From Hemicentrotus pulcherrimus (lineage: Eukaryota; Echinodermata; Echinoidea; Camarodonta; Strongylocentrotidae): a stretch of 64,000 bases of DNA. This document shows positions 23,261-35,420 of the stretch, one piece after another. The DNA is taken from assembly GCA_003118195.1 (NCBI GenBank), contig BEXV01000491.1, positions 50,896 through 114,895 on the forward strand. Direction: 5' to 3'. Position 1 is the first letter of the stretch. Every line of letters begins with the position of its first letter. The translations under genes were made by a program, and so were the position numbers. The notes beneath the pieces were generated by a model that was not told the origin of the DNA, did not search any database, and saw only the letters and a program-made list of their open reading frames with translations.

Positions 23261-25070
23261 TACTTACCAACTGCATGAATAGACTAATCCATTAATTATC
23301 TGGAGGGGATCAATGCATCAAAGGGGGATACAGATCTGTCTTAATTTAGAAGATGGTTAAGGAATCTCTTTTGAACTTGCTAATATTCCTACTCTACTCT
23401 CACAAAGACTGTTTACTCTTTGATAACAGCTTTAAAAGGAAATGATTATGATACAACTGTGCTTCTATTTGTGTGGCTAATGTCAGGCCTTTCACATCAT
23501 GAGATTACTGGGTACAATACATTAAAGTTATCTAAAACAATGTTTTTAGAGTGAACATTTGATGAAACCATATGGATAAAATATACTGCATTGAACTAAA
23601 TTTGATATGTATTCTCCTCCAATTATGACTGATAATTTAAATGTTCCCCATTCATGAAACATGAGAGCAAATAATAGACACTCTGTATAGTACTAAAATG
23701 TCACCAAAGAAGCATGTGTTCAAACCTATAACTTTCGATATACATGTAACTGTTTAGACAGTCATTGGTATGGCAAGGACACTTTTACAAATTGCTAACA
23801 TTTTATGCTGCGGTAAATGTGATTGAATTACTTTGCGGAATGAAACTCTTGGGGATCACAACATCTTGCGAAATTCACGAAAGTCTCATGCATGTGAAAG
23901 TTTCAGTAAACAAAAGTGACGATCATTCCCTCGTTTGCTCTAACATGATGCGAATTTCACTCTAGCATAATTTGATGGACAGGAAATGGGGCTCAAGTCT
24001 CAATTTCATCTTCATTAAGGAGACATTCAAGGCAAGAGACATCATAAAGATGAACTTTATAATACATCTGGACTGGTATGTTAAAGAGAATGTTGAGGTC
24101 TAGAAAAAGATGAAAAATACTTGGTAGAAATGTCCTCTAAAAAAAGAGCTCTTCAAATGCCTTCATATTTGAAATATGAAAGGATATGTTGAAGTGTTTG
24201 GACAATGCTTGGAGAAAGTTTCTTTCAAAAGTGTAATTGCGTGCCAAGAACTAAAAGTTTAATCTTTAAAGGTACTAGCATAGAATTGTACAAAATATTG
24301 TATGTTGAGAGGTAGAAAGGCATTATAGATTTGTACGGCTCTCTGGCTCTGAGTGGACACTGTCTCATAGACTAAGGGTACTAGTATGTGACAGCTTTAT
24401 TCATTTTTACCTCCTAAGGTTCAGGGTTTGAAGATTTCATCTGAAATATTCTGTCTCAGTTAAATAAAAACAACCAACTCTCTCATGAATTCACAAAACT
24501 ACCCATTCTTAGTGAATTTTGAGTCCCAACTGTTTAATCAATGTTTGATACCAAATGTTATTAGAATTGCTACTTTGTACATTCTAGGCTGGAGATATGT
24601 AATGAAACTCAGTACCACTACCAATTTTTATTTTTTATTTGATTGCAAAGGAAGCCTACTGCGTGGAATACGGTCATATTCTGACTGAAAATGATACATC
24701 ATGTCCTAAAGTGATTCATGCGAAGGGAAAATATTGTGACTTTATGATGTATCTGCGCAATTCATCCCAATCCCCTTAAGATGATTGGAAGTAAGAAAAA
24801 AAGCCTCAATGAATAATTCAGATGCTCTGTCGTGAAAAGAGAAACATCACATATCATTAATACAGTCAACTACAACTACACAATCAGTCATTGTAGAACA
24901 GGTATTGGGTTCAATTAAATTAGTACTGCGGGCTTATTTTAAACAGAAAATGGTGAGAAAACACCAAATAAGCAAAACCTCTTCAACATGAAACAATTTT
25001 ATCCTCTTTATCATTGACAGCCATTTGTGACTTTTGCGACCAGCCCTTAAATCCTGTACTGCTGTACATC
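23260..25070. other. Gene-free stretch
   Basis: AT-rich. A partial copy of the AGAGCCAGAAGGGC foldback family is at about 24296-24373. Otherwise nothing supportable. Confidence 0.4.
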
Positions 25071-25074
25071 TATG

Positions 25075-25615
25075 AAGGGGTGATGGCTAAGTGGTAGAAC
25101 AGTGGTCTCATAAAAGGGAAGGTCCCGAGTTCAAATCTATTCAATTTGATGCACTGGTACCATTTCGTAAGGCATTAATCCTCATTACCAAGTCCCTCGG
25201 AGAGGACTTAAAGCAGTCAGTCCTATGGTTGCTTACTTACAAACATATACATGCTTTCTTAGCAGTCGGGGAAAACAAACAAACCAACCAAACATATTTC
25301 ATGAACTGGATCAGCTACCAAAACTTGATTACACTCGCAAGGGATACAGCCTATTCAACGATGCCTGGTAGTAATGATTTTCACTTTTTTAACACGCTCA
25401 CCAATGTCTTTTGGCAAGACATTAATCTACATTTGCCAAACTCAACCCAGGTGATGTAAATGGGTACCTGGCTAGGAATCAATTCCTTAAAATGCTAAAG
25501 CGCCGCCATGGCAGCCATGCCAAAACCTGGGTAATGATTGTGGAGCGCCAGGAGTGTGAAGTTTGACAGATATGAGCGCTATACAAATACCCACTATCAT
25601 TATTATTATTAATAT
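25075..25615 (+). mobile_element. tRNA-derived SINE, probably a composite of two
   Basis: The 5' part resembles a tRNA with an internal pol III A box (TGGCTAAGTGG, 25084-25094) and B box (GAGTTCAAATC, 25127-25137) at normal spacing. The 3' end has the AGCGCTATACAAATACCC plus (ATT)n tail seen in many deuterostome and mollusc SINEs. The 540-bp length and a second internal GGCAAGACATTAATCTACAT block suggest two SINE bodies joined. Open frames in it are incidental. Confidence 0.75.
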
Positions 25616-26400
25616 TTTGAATCTCCAAAAATTAATCTTAAATTGATCTCCTTGTTTGAAATGCCATCATTACAACATAGCCAGTCTTGCCTCCCGCTTG
25701 GCCTCTTTCAATCTTGCCTCTCATTCCGTTTAGATATACCCTAGAGAGCATCTATAAGGCTGGAGATATCAAGATGTGTATTAACAAGCCCTGATTAGCA
25801 CTCACGCTATCTGCATCATACACTTCCTCGTCATGAAAATCAATCATAGATAACTATGCCATTGTCCTTGTATACAGAGCACATTCTAATTATATGAAAA
25901 TGAATATCTTGCTGTTTTAATACAAATATCTGTTTTCTCCCGATGCCCTTTCCAGGAGTACCCTTCACGTTATCTAATCAGAAACATGGGTATATCTGAA
26001 ATGTCATCCAATCTAGAAGTTAAAATAACTTAGAGGTGGCATCCATGAAATGAACAAAACAAGAGACAACAAACAAACATACATTACAAATATTCAGTCA
26101 TCTGCTGAAAGCCAAAAGGTCATTAAGTCATGCACATCAACATAGAATTAATGTGCTTATGACTCTCGGCAGACCCTTATTCACAGCTACTGAAATCATA
26201 ATGTGCATTGCTGAATAAGTAATCACTGCCTTGTAATGAGTTTTGTCACCTTTTTCATTCATAATGTAGGCTTACCACACAACCAACAGTTAAAGAAATG
26301 TACTATAAGACTATTTTTCTAATAACTACATTCAACGACTTATGTCACTACTTCCATTTACCTTCTTCCATCCAATGAATATAATATCATGATTTGAAAT
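25616..26400. other. Gene-free stretch
   Basis: Moderately GC-balanced sequence near 25680-25960 could hold a regulatory element, but I have no specific motif cluster. A foldback-family copy sits at about 26102-26175. Confidence 0.35.
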
Positions 26401-27200
26401 TAGGGTAGCGAAAATCATACTTCCATAAAGAATCAAGCCTTATGAGAAAGATTCACCTTGTGTGAAGTTGTGAATAAAACTGATCTAGTTGCTCACAAGA
26501 TGGTGACAGGAACAATTCTGGTAAAGGATGAAACCTTTGAAGGTTAAGAAGGTGTGAACAGTGCTCTCATTGCACATGATTTAGCACCTTGCAATGAAAG
26601 AAACAAGACCAGAAAAGAATGAAGCCAAAATTGAAGGTTCGGTGGGCTTTCTCCCTGCTAATGCTATTAAACATTGCAGGTTAATCGCATAGTGAAAGTA
26701 ACAACTACATTAATGAAATCAGACCTTCTCGAGGGTTGAGTTGGAGTAAACCCTGCTTCAACAAATCCAGCATAGAATAGATTCATCTTGAAGATTTGGC
26801 AGGTGAGAACATAGCTCTAATTGCGTGTGAGTTATATCCTTGTAGCGACAGCAAATTAATCGAGTAGAGAATCAAACTTCCCTGAAGATAAAGCATGTGT
26901 GAACCCTACTCAAGGAACAGCTCCGGCAGCAAACTAAGCTTTCTTGACAGTTCAACAGTGTGTGAACATACCTCTAGTTACACATGAGCTACATGCAACC
27001 AACATAATGAAATCTACAACCTTCTATAATGCTCAATGGGTGTAGACATTGCTATAATTACACATGAGTTATAATCTTGTAATGAAGAAACAACTCCAAC
27101 AAAGAATCAAGCCATCTTGAAGATTCGTTGGGTGTGAATGCAACTCTCTGATGGTACATGAGTAATAACCTAGTAGTGACAGTAATAATCTACCTACTAA
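26400..27200 (+). repeat. Degenerate ~90-bp tandem repeat (about eight units)
   Basis: The phrase GAATCAAGCC...TTGAAGATTC...GGTGTGAA followed by CTCTAATTACACATGAGTTATA recurs with heavy divergence at spacings of roughly 80-100 bp (near 26429, 26520, 26616, 26712, 26770, 26861, 26925, 27008 and 27097). Units differ by substitutions and indels, so this is an old satellite or minisatellite. No frame is kept. Confidence 0.65.
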
Positions 27201-27356
27201 TCAATATTTAATCGGAGGAAGACAGAAGAAGGTGTGTTTCATTAGCACTAGTAGCAATCAATCAATACATAAAGCATAGATAGTGATGTCAACTACTCCT
27301 GTATGTGATACATTTGTGGTTGTCCACATTTGGCCGATTGTCACATATAAAGATAA

Positions 27357-27752
27357 AGTTGAGTTCTGGTCATGTGATGGCATTGTGAAAGAAACGGTGT
27401 GGAATCGATCAGAAAAAGTTGAGCATGTAGCATATAAAGTATAGGTTTGTACTGCAAGGTTCTGGAATCATCAAATTGATACGAAATTTGGCCCAGTCTT
27501 GGTAAAGTTACAAGCATTGTTCAGAAAAAGATGTATATGGGGCTACACGAACATTTGGCATTAAAATCTATCCCAATTGTTATGTTGTTACATGCCATAT
27601 TTAGAATATGAAAGCATTTATAGAGTCAAACTTTTCAGGGAACATTTTTTATCTGATGTTCTTCCACAGCTGCATAACAACAATATTACATATTACCTTT
27701 CACATACCGGTATTACTTTTCACCTCTTCCCAGAACTCAACCTTCTCTTTAA
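27357..27752. mobile_element. MITE, family D, copy 2
   Basis: Ends AAAGATAAAGTTGAGTT and AACTCAACCTTCTCTTTAA are inverted repeats. The interior matches 20897-21206 and carries extra sequence, for a length of ~396 bp. A 101-codon open frame starting at 27577 is inside and just past the element and is not a gene. Confidence 0.75.
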
Positions 27753-28606
27753 GCTCAACAAAGATATTTTCTCTCCTTTAAAATTAAAATCAAAGTTGAA
27801 TTTTATAAAGTGTACATCTTTGGATTATATGAAGGCTATTTCTGGGGACACACTTTCTGTTTTTAACGGGGGTCTAGATTGAAATCTTTCTGGGGTGTGT
27901 TAAACCTTGAGGCCCATGTTTAAATTTCAAAATTTGGGGGTCAAGAGTTGAAATTTGAAGGTCAATATGCACCGGACCTCTTGTATCGAGCGTAGCCTAT
28001 CTGATCAGCTTAAAGCACTAGACACCTAATAGATACAAAAAACATTAAGGGCTATAATCTGTGTAAGACATATGGCAAAATAAATGTCATGGGTGTTTAT
28101 TTTCCTGCAAAGAACAACCAATGAGAACAAATCGATTTTATCATTCACATAGAGTTACAGAATCGTAATCGGATGATCATTATCCTGCAAGCATTTTGTA
28201 TAGGTGTGGGACCTCTACCTTTTCTGTGCCAAGCGGTTTATCACCTTTACATATTTTCCCTAGATATGAACAAGGGTTTTGTTCTTCAACTGCTTGTTCC
28301 GCCGTATAACCAATGCATTGTTTAAAAAGATGTAATTTTCATGCCTATTCTAATGAGAGAAAACATTTTTATTTTTATTTGATTTGATGCTATCATGTTT
28401 GGGGGGTCAAGTACATGTAGAAGTTTATGTTACCATCTAATGTATCTTCATTATTCACGAAGCATCAGAATAATGCTCTAAACAGTGAAATCAACTGACC
28501 TCCAGACAAATAATTCTTAAATGGGTAATGTGTAATTGAGCATAAAACATAATCATAACGATTTTCAAGAAATCAACTCATTGGCAAGGTTGAGTGATTA
28601 GCACAC
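27753..28606. other. Gene-free stretch
   Basis: No exon or repeat boundary seen between the flanking MITEs. Confidence 0.4.
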
Positions 28607-29003
28607 TTTAAAGGTAAAGACCAGTATTGGAAATGCCTCAATTTCAAAAAATGAAATGGAAACTCTTATTACCAATCATGTGAAAGAGTATGTTTAGACT
28701 AATACATGATGATAAAAAAATTGCTGGGAAACCGCCTACTAATTGATATATTTGTTAAATTAGTTTATCTATTGGTGTGTGAGAGATAAACGCACGTAGT
28801 CCCATATACATCTTTCTGTGTACAGTGCTTGTAACTTTACGAAGACTGGGCCAAATTTCTTATCATTTTGATGATTCCAGAACCTTGCAGTAAACACCAA
28901 TACTTATACAATGTATGCTAGATGATCAACCTTTTCTGATCAATTCCACAACGTTTCTTTCCCAGTGCAATCGCATGACCATAACTGGTCTTTATCTTTA
29001 AAA
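28607..29003. mobile_element. MITE, family C (TTTAAAGGTAAAGACCAGT ends), copy 1
   Basis: A 397-bp complete element. The left end is TTTAAAGGTAAAGACCAGT and the right end is ACTGGTCTTTATCTTTAAA. The interior is the reverse complement of 63412-63825 and shares blocks with family D. Non-coding. Confidence 0.8.
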
Positions 29004-29344
29004 GATAATGTATTTGGATATTTTGGCTTAGTTTAATTTTTCGAATCAGCATGAGTTTATCTAGAGAAGATATGAAAATACTTCATACCAAAGACATTTT
29101 ATCTTGCACAGGATTGTCCATGTAATCGTCCCTTAAGCCAGGCACAGCACAAATGGTACCCAGACACAATTGGTAGAGACAATTGAGTGATTGACTTTGC
29201 TTATAAAATACTATTTAATTCAGAGTAGAAAAAAGATCCTTTACAGAATCTGGGAGGAAAAAAATCAAAACACTTACGGCACCATGCACAATACCCTGTA
29301 AAAAGCGTTTCTGATATATTTGTTTGTTCAATTGTTTTACCCGA

Positions 29345-29528
29345 CGGCTAAGAAAGCATGCGTTTGCTTGTAAGCAAGCAACCAGGGGACTGATAGCTTT
29401 AAGTACTCTCCGAGAGACTCGGTAATGAGAATTAATGCCTTACCAAAGGGCACTAACGCATCAAACTGGTTTCAAACCCGGGACCTCCCGGTTACGAGAC
29501 AACTGCTCTACCACCGACCCATCGCCCT
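29345..29528 (-). mobile_element. tRNA-derived SINE fragment (minus strand)
   Basis: On the minus strand from about 29528, GGTCGGTGGTAGAGCAG (A-box region) is followed by CCGGGTTTGAAACC (B-box region), then a body like that of the SINE at 25075. It is truncated before the 3' tail. Confidence 0.7.
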
Positions 29529-29640
29529 TCCTTGAGCCAGCTTAACACTACTGCTCTCGACATTGATCAGGATGGACCATCATAGAAGCATTTCTTGGTG
29601 GAGCAACGTGTGATGTAACAAAACATTGTCTGCTTGTCAA

Positions 29641-29895
29641 ATACAGTCAAACCTGTCTTAGTGGCCACCTCTCTACACAGACCACCTGTATATAGTGGCC
29701 ATGTATCTTGGCTCCCTTGAGAACAAAATGGGGTTGTAGAACCTGTCTAGAAAGGCCACCTGTCTACAGTGGCCACCTTTTCTGTTTCCCTAAACCTTAA
29801 CCTTAACCCCTTGACTACTGAATTATCTTATTCCCATAGGCTTAACACAGGGACCACCAAGTTCCTGTAAGCAATGGGTTAAGTGGTTTGACTGT
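29641..29895. mobile_element. MITE, family A, copy 3, with a nested short repeat
   Basis: Starts ATACAGTCAAACCTGTC and ends at a GGTTTGACTGT. The right part contains a TTAACCCCTTGACTACTGAA...AATGGGTTAA repeat (29807-29883), the family also seen at 9758 and 11980. This suggests that the small repeat inserted into the MITE. Confidence 0.65.
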
Positions 29896-30411
29896 GTCTT
29901 TAGAAACGGCATCCACAGTAGATGTGAAAACACTTAATACCAAAGACTAATTTCATCTTGCACAGGAGCCTCGTCCTTGCTAGCAGTCATCTACCGGCCA
30001 CCACAGGCAGCAAGACACGACTGGTAGTTGAAAAATAAACAGATCCGAAACGGCACAAAGGGAAGTGGAACCAATTTCCGCCGACAAGGACTACTATGTA
30101 CACGCACTGTAGGGGGCTTCTGTGTTTGCAGTTATTCAATTATCCGCGCAATGCCAAAAGAAAATCAATATGAGCAAAATGCCAGCTAAATGTTAGATGA
30201 CGCATAAGGGCATCGACAAGAAAAACAAGAGTAGCATATCGATACAATGTTACATTCATAAAGAGAAAGAGAAAGAGAAAGGCAAGAGGCACGATTGGGG
30301 ACATGTAACAGATTCTGTGACTTATGTCGTTTTTGCTTCCCTCTTTTTTTCACATTCCATAGATATATAATCTTTTTCCCTACCTCACCTCACCTCAATG
30401 TTTTCTCTTCT

Positions 30412-30495
30412 TCTACAAATCCTTGCAATTGATCGTACGACTGATATTTGCGATTGATTGCATTGTGCACTGTGTGCAATCAATTGCACAGAGCA
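30412..30495. repeat. Short inverted repeat with TTGCGATTGATTGCA words
   Basis: GCGATTGATTGCA and TGCAATCAATTGCA face each other around GTGCAC. The arms resemble the GGATCGCAA/TTGCGATCGAT words in 59340-59499, so this may be a remnant of that element family. Confidence 0.4.
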
Positions 30496-30805
30496 AACCT
30501 TCTATCAATTGTAAAGCTTTGCGGTACAGTGACCAGGTTCTTTTCTTTAATAATCCCAATCTATTAACAAACAATCAATTCGTATAAAACACAATAGCAA
30601 ATCCTCAATATTAATCAATTAACTTTACATAATTATATATCAATATTGATAAGAGTAAACAACAAAATAAAAAGATAATAACAAAAATTGACAAGATATG
30701 TAGAGTCAACTAAATGGTTGAACGAAACAAGATTATTATGGGCAGGTAGGTCCGTTCTGATCAGGTGCAGGTATGGAATTCTTTAAAAGCTGATCTTTTG
30801 GTTAT

Positions 30806-31134
30806 NNNNNNNNNNNNNNNNNNNNNNNNNNNNNNNNNNNNNNNNNNNNNNNNNNNNNNNNNNNNNNNNNNNNNNNNNNNNNNNNNNNNNNNNNNNNNNN
30901 NNNNNNNNNNNNNNNNNNNNNNNNNNNNNNNNNNNNNNNNNNNNNNNNNNNNNNNNNNNNNNNNNNNNNNNNNNNNNNNNNNNNNNNNNNNNNNNNNNNN
31001 NNNNNNNNNNNNNNNNNNNNNNNNNNNNNNNNNNNNNNNNNNNNNNNNNNNNNNNNNNNNNNNNNNNNNNNNNNNNNNNNNNNNNNNNNNNNNNNNNNNN
31101 NNNNNNNNNNNNNNNNNNNNNNNNNNNNNNNNNN
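30806..31134. other. Assembly gap (329 N)
   Basis: A continuous run of N. Open frames crossing it are meaningless. Confidence 0.99.
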
Positions 31135-31199
31135 TGCCTGCATCATCATATTTAAGGTTGATGGCACAAATTCAACTTACCTAATACCAAAAAAATGAC

Positions 31200-32350
31200 T
31201 GCTAGAAGACAATGACGAAAGGAACATGGTTACAAAATAGAAGCATTGTAATAAAATGACAACAACCAAAAAATCTTTCAGGCAGACAATATTCAGCACA
31301 ACATTACAAGAAACTTGAAGGGCAATTAATTTTTTTTATCAAATTTCAATCTAACACATCTTGTTCCAATCGGAAAAGGGGTTTTCCCTATTTCTTATCA
31401 TAATCTGGTCAATTTTTCTCAATACTCCACTCTTTTCCCATATCACTTCATAACCTCAGGCAAAGTACGTCTAGCCTCTGCGATTACTCTTACTGGTAAT
31501 TGCGGTTGGCTAGATACCAGTTTTTAACTTTTAGATTCCAGAACGTTTTTAGCAAAGATGGAAAAGTGAATTAGGGTGTGTTTTGCACAACTTTCATACA
31601 CCTGATTACATACTCCAGGGCAAAGTGCATCATTATCTCGGGTGCATCTAGAGTGCGTCTGTACCAGCATTTAATGTCCTGCTGCTACAGAACTATATAT
31701 TAACAGGTCCTATTCTCAGAGCCATATAATTACGTGTAAGATTTTGTAAATATCCCTGAATGCCGAGTCAGCAGTGGCCCATAACAGATGATATGCGCAT
31801 CCAATAAGAGGGGCAGTCTGTAGTGGAGATTTCATTACAGAGTCTACGAGCAGAGCGGTGCTCAGGCTATTTAGCCTCTTAATTGTGATACACGATCCCT
31901 CATTACATAAGCCATACTAAGTCGTCGTGTCCCTTTTTTGCTTCTGTTTCGTCTTACTATCCTCGAGGTAACAAGTCTAGGAATATATCCCTGTTCTTCT
32001 TCTTCATCTCCTTCTTCTTCTGAGTCTTTTATTACCCGTCTCAGGCCTACAGGAGGGCTTAAAATAAATACACCGACCTCCTTGTGGCAGTTTTAATTTG
32101 CGCAGAGTGAAGCACCGGCCTAATCTGCAACTTTGTGTCTGAAGCAGGTCTATAGCATTGAATGAGAAGGGATGAAGGAGGAGGGGCGGATGAAGGAGGG
32201 GGGTGGGAGGAAGTAATAGAGGTGACTGAAAATAAGAGTGAGTGGGCTAAGAAACTAAAGGGAGGGAAGGAAGAAAGCGATGTAGATCTAGCCAGACAAC
32301 CAAAATATCATGAAATATAAGTGAAATAACTCTCTAGAAAAAGTGTGGCT
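31200..32350. other. Gene-free stretch with mixed composition
   Basis: No exon is supported. About 31640-32150 is richer in GC, with words such as CTTAATTGTGATACACGATCC and AAGTCGTCGTGTC, and might be regulatory. A (CTT)n run is near 31997-32021 and a G-rich GGAGGAGGGG tract near 32175-32210. Confidence 0.35.
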
Positions 32351-32353
32351 AAT

Positions 32354-32640
32354 AAGCCGGTTCACGGTTGCAGTTTGAGCATGAGCAGATTATGGTCATT
32401 GCAGAACAAATTGTGCAATACACGGAGACAGAATACTGGTTACGTGCTCATGAAAGTTGTGTAATCATTATTCATTCCTGCCCATTTAGTGCACTCCATG
32501 ATACACAGGTGGAAGTATTCTTTAAAAAGGGAAAACAAAGGCTATTTATGTAGCACCTCCATCGCTGTAGGAGTGATTATTTTGAAATGTACAAAGTGTG
32601 ACTTTTTTATGTTTTGAAGATCTGTGGGTATTCAGGGTCA
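32354..32640. repeat. ~280-bp interspersed repeat, copy 1
   Basis: Shares about four fifths of its bases, from CAGTTTGAGCATGAGCAGA to TTTGAAGATCTGTGG, with 41593-41872. Both copies hold an open frame ending ...CTATTTATGTAG, but the differences fall mostly on first and second codon positions. It is therefore a decayed interspersed repeat and not a conserved gene. Confidence 0.7.
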
Positions 32641-32829
32641 TTGCAGCCAGGGCTAACCGGAAACTGGTCTATTACAGCCAAATACACTGCAAAAAAAAAA
32701 TGGGCATAATACTGCCCTATAAATACATAATGCAATCACATGTCTGATCAATGTATGTCCTATAGTGTAATGTTTCGCAGACCAAATGTCATCAATGCTA
32801 ACTTAAAAGTCAAATAACTGCTTGAAAAT

Positions 32830-33510
32830 ACCAAATCGACATCTCCTTTTTGCAGACGACTACCACAGTGCATCCTTGTAATTGATATCAAATAGTGGAG
32901 TGATGATCATTCCAAGACAACTCGTATCCTCATCACAGATGTAGCGCCTTTCTGGCTCCTAACACATGCAAAGTCAAATCGCTACGAGGAGATATCACAA
33001 TGAGGTCTACTTTTGCAGACTAATCATCCTTGTCATTGATAGCAAATAGCGGAGAGATGTTAACTCCAACACAATTCATATATCCTTCACACAGACTTAG
33101 CGCCCTTTTGACTCCAAACACATACAAATTCAGATCGCCACTTGGAGATATCACAATGAGGTCTACTTTTGCAGACTAATCATCCTTGTCATTGATAGCA
33201 AATAGCGGAGAGATGTTAACTCCAACACAATTCAAATATCCTTCACACAGACTTAGCGCCCTTTTGACTCCAAACACATACAAATTCAGATCGCCACTTG
33301 GAGATATCACAATGAGGTCTACTTTTGCAGACTAATCATCCTTGCCATTGATAGCAAATAGCGGAGAGATGATAACTCCAACACAATTCATATCTTAAAC
33401 ACAGACTTAGAGACACCACAATGCAGTCTCCGTTTGAAGACTAACATCAGAGTACATCCTAAGATTCCTAGCCATTGATAGCAAAGAGCAGAGAGATGAT
33501 AATTCCAAGA
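32830..33510 (+). repeat. 156-bp satellite, about four units
   Basis: GATATCACAATGAGGTCTAC begins at 32991, 33147 and 33303, exactly 156 bp apart. Internal units are nearly identical. A diverged unit precedes the array (from about 32832) and a truncated one follows (to about 33510). No reading frame survives all units. Confidence 0.85.
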
Positions 33511-33686
33511 TAACTTTCCATCGCCCTCAGCAATATCTTCTAGAATACACCATCTACTATCAATAGATCTTCTTAGTCTCTCTGATTTCGTATCATTCTT
33601 GTAAGCTTAAACTCTCCCCTAGATATAAAAAGTATGAAGTATTTAGGGTAACATTAATTGTAATTCTATGCATGTAGTGCAAAAGA

Positions 33687-33742
33687 AAAGCTCAAGGGTT
33701 CATGGGGTGGAAAAAAAAGCTCAAGGGTTCATGGGGTGGATT
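33687..33742 (+). repeat. Tandem duplication of AAAAGCTCAAGGGTTCATGG
   Basis: A ~28-bp segment (AAAAGCTCAAGGGTTCATGG plus GGTGG) is present twice back to back. Confidence 0.8.
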
Positions 33743-33749
33743 CCACCCC

Positions 33750-34690
33750 ACCCCCCTTTCAGAAATATAAATAAGAAATAGCATAATGGAAAGCCTATTC
33801 TAATAGACTTTTTACATCCTTCCAAGAAGACTTAACTTAACCCCTCTGAATTTGGAAGATATGATTATAATTATCATTTTTGAAAGATAACATTTCAGGA
33901 GATATGAAAATAAATATCTTAATCTCAAAAGTGCAAATATATATATTTCATTGTAATACACCAGAATGCATTTCATGGTTCTCATTTTGATATTGATCAC
34001 ACACACGCAGATGATATCAAGTATTTCTCTCCTCCGTCAGTTCGCTGCTTTTGATCATCTATTACCTTATGGGCAAAATCAACAAATTGCTTTCAGAGCA
34101 GAAAGGCTAGCCAAGCATTAGATTAATTGCAATATTCCTGTAATCTCGTTGTTACCGTCCAAGAAAAATAGAAGTGCTATTTTCCTTTTAGAATGGGAAA
34201 AGGTCATCATATTCAAGTGAGGGGCAGTTATTTCCAAGGTGGCCTGCAGAGAAATTCAATGTTCATGAACCACAGTCTTGTGTTGACCAATCTTCTTCTA
34301 CAACACACACAATGTCAGGTATTCAATTATTTTTTTTCTACACAAACCTTATCAATATTTCTTTCTAGACTTCAAATAGCATGATTTTAAGGATATTTAC
34401 TAAGAATTCCCATTTGACAATTTAAACTACCAATGAAAGGAAAGTTCACCTGGTAAAATAACAAAAAGCACTGGAGAAATGCCATCCTATAAAGTGTAGG
34501 ATTGAAGAATGAATACTTATAAATACAAATTACAAGATGATGATAAAATGTGAAATAGATATTAAATTTCAACATTTAGATATTTTTCTTTCTTTGAAAA
34601 GTTCTCACTTCTTCATTGGTTTGTTCTCTCTGACTGTCTGTCTACATCTCCTATTCAATATCAGTCTACTTTTCCTTCTCCCTCTTTTTG
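33750..34690. other. Gene-free stretch
   Basis: AT-rich, nothing supportable. Confidence 0.4.
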
Positions 34691-34695
34691 TTTTG

Positions 34696-34733
<38 letters not shown>

Positions 34734-34747
34734 TTATCCCTTTTCTA

Positions 34748-34787
<40 letters not shown>

Positions 34788-34855
34788 CTATCATTCTACT
34801 TTTCATTCTCACCATACCCCTCTCCCCTCTCCCCCCTCTCCCCTCTCTCTCACTC
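34690..34855 (+). repeat. (CT)n microsatellite cluster
   Basis: Two long CT runs (about 34700-34731 and 34752-34782) are followed by C-rich CCCCTCTCCCC repeats. Confidence 0.9.
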
Positions 34856-35149
34856 TACAATTGATACACAGAATTGAATGAGCTGTTCTTTGAACACCAT
34901 GAATCAACCATTTTTCATTGAACCATTCACCAATCCCCTCAAACAGTGTCATATCAATATTTCAACACATACGCATGATCAACAAATGGATACAAACATT
35001 ACAAGTGCTTCAATAGCTTCTTCGCTTCATGCCTGGGCATCCTTTGTATTTATGACACTCGCACACGTACCTCCTCCCACCCGTCTTCCTTTCTCTCTCC
35101 GCGATCATGCCGAAGATCCGATCTTCATCACGAAAATTGCTTTTTAACA

Positions 35150-35420
35150 ATGCAAGAGCAGCACTTTGGAGCTAGCTGGCAAAGGTCAAACCCCGAGCTT
35201 GCATCATCGCTCTCCTCGGAGCTCATCACCAATCCGTCACGACCAGAGTTGACATTATTAATATTGCCTCTCTCGCATCTTTGGGTATAATCACGCCGGT
35301 ATTAGCACCAAGGCTAAACACAAAGTCGGCGGGGGCAAATTTGTCTCCGGAATTTATTGTGTTTTGATGAAGTTGGACAGTCGGTCTGGCGACGGGCATG
35401 GCTAATGGTAAAGTTCATCA
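35150..35420. promoter_or_regulatory. CpG-rich candidate cis-regulatory island
   Basis: A 270-bp island of higher GC has words such as CAAAGGTCAAA (nuclear receptor/TCF type), ATTATTAATATTG (homeodomain/HNF1 type), ATCACGCCGG and CAAAGTCGGCGG. There is no open frame with domain content. It is clearly different from the AT-rich DNA on each side. Confidence 0.3.

Noticed and set aside
25076..25150. Functional tRNA gene
   Set aside because: A and B boxes are present but the arms do not pair as a tRNA and a SINE body follows. It is a SINE head.
25091..25459. 122-codon open frame
   Set aside because: It is inside a tRNA-derived SINE.
27577..27882. 101-codon open frame
   Set aside because: Lies across the end of a MITE and has no domain.
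30765..31184. Open frames spanning the N run
   Set aside because: Created by the assembly gap.
32368..32553. Open frame shared by two repeat copies (also at about 41610-41790)
   Set aside because: I compared codons by eye. Most differences are non-synonymous at first and second positions, so there is no sign of protein-level selection.
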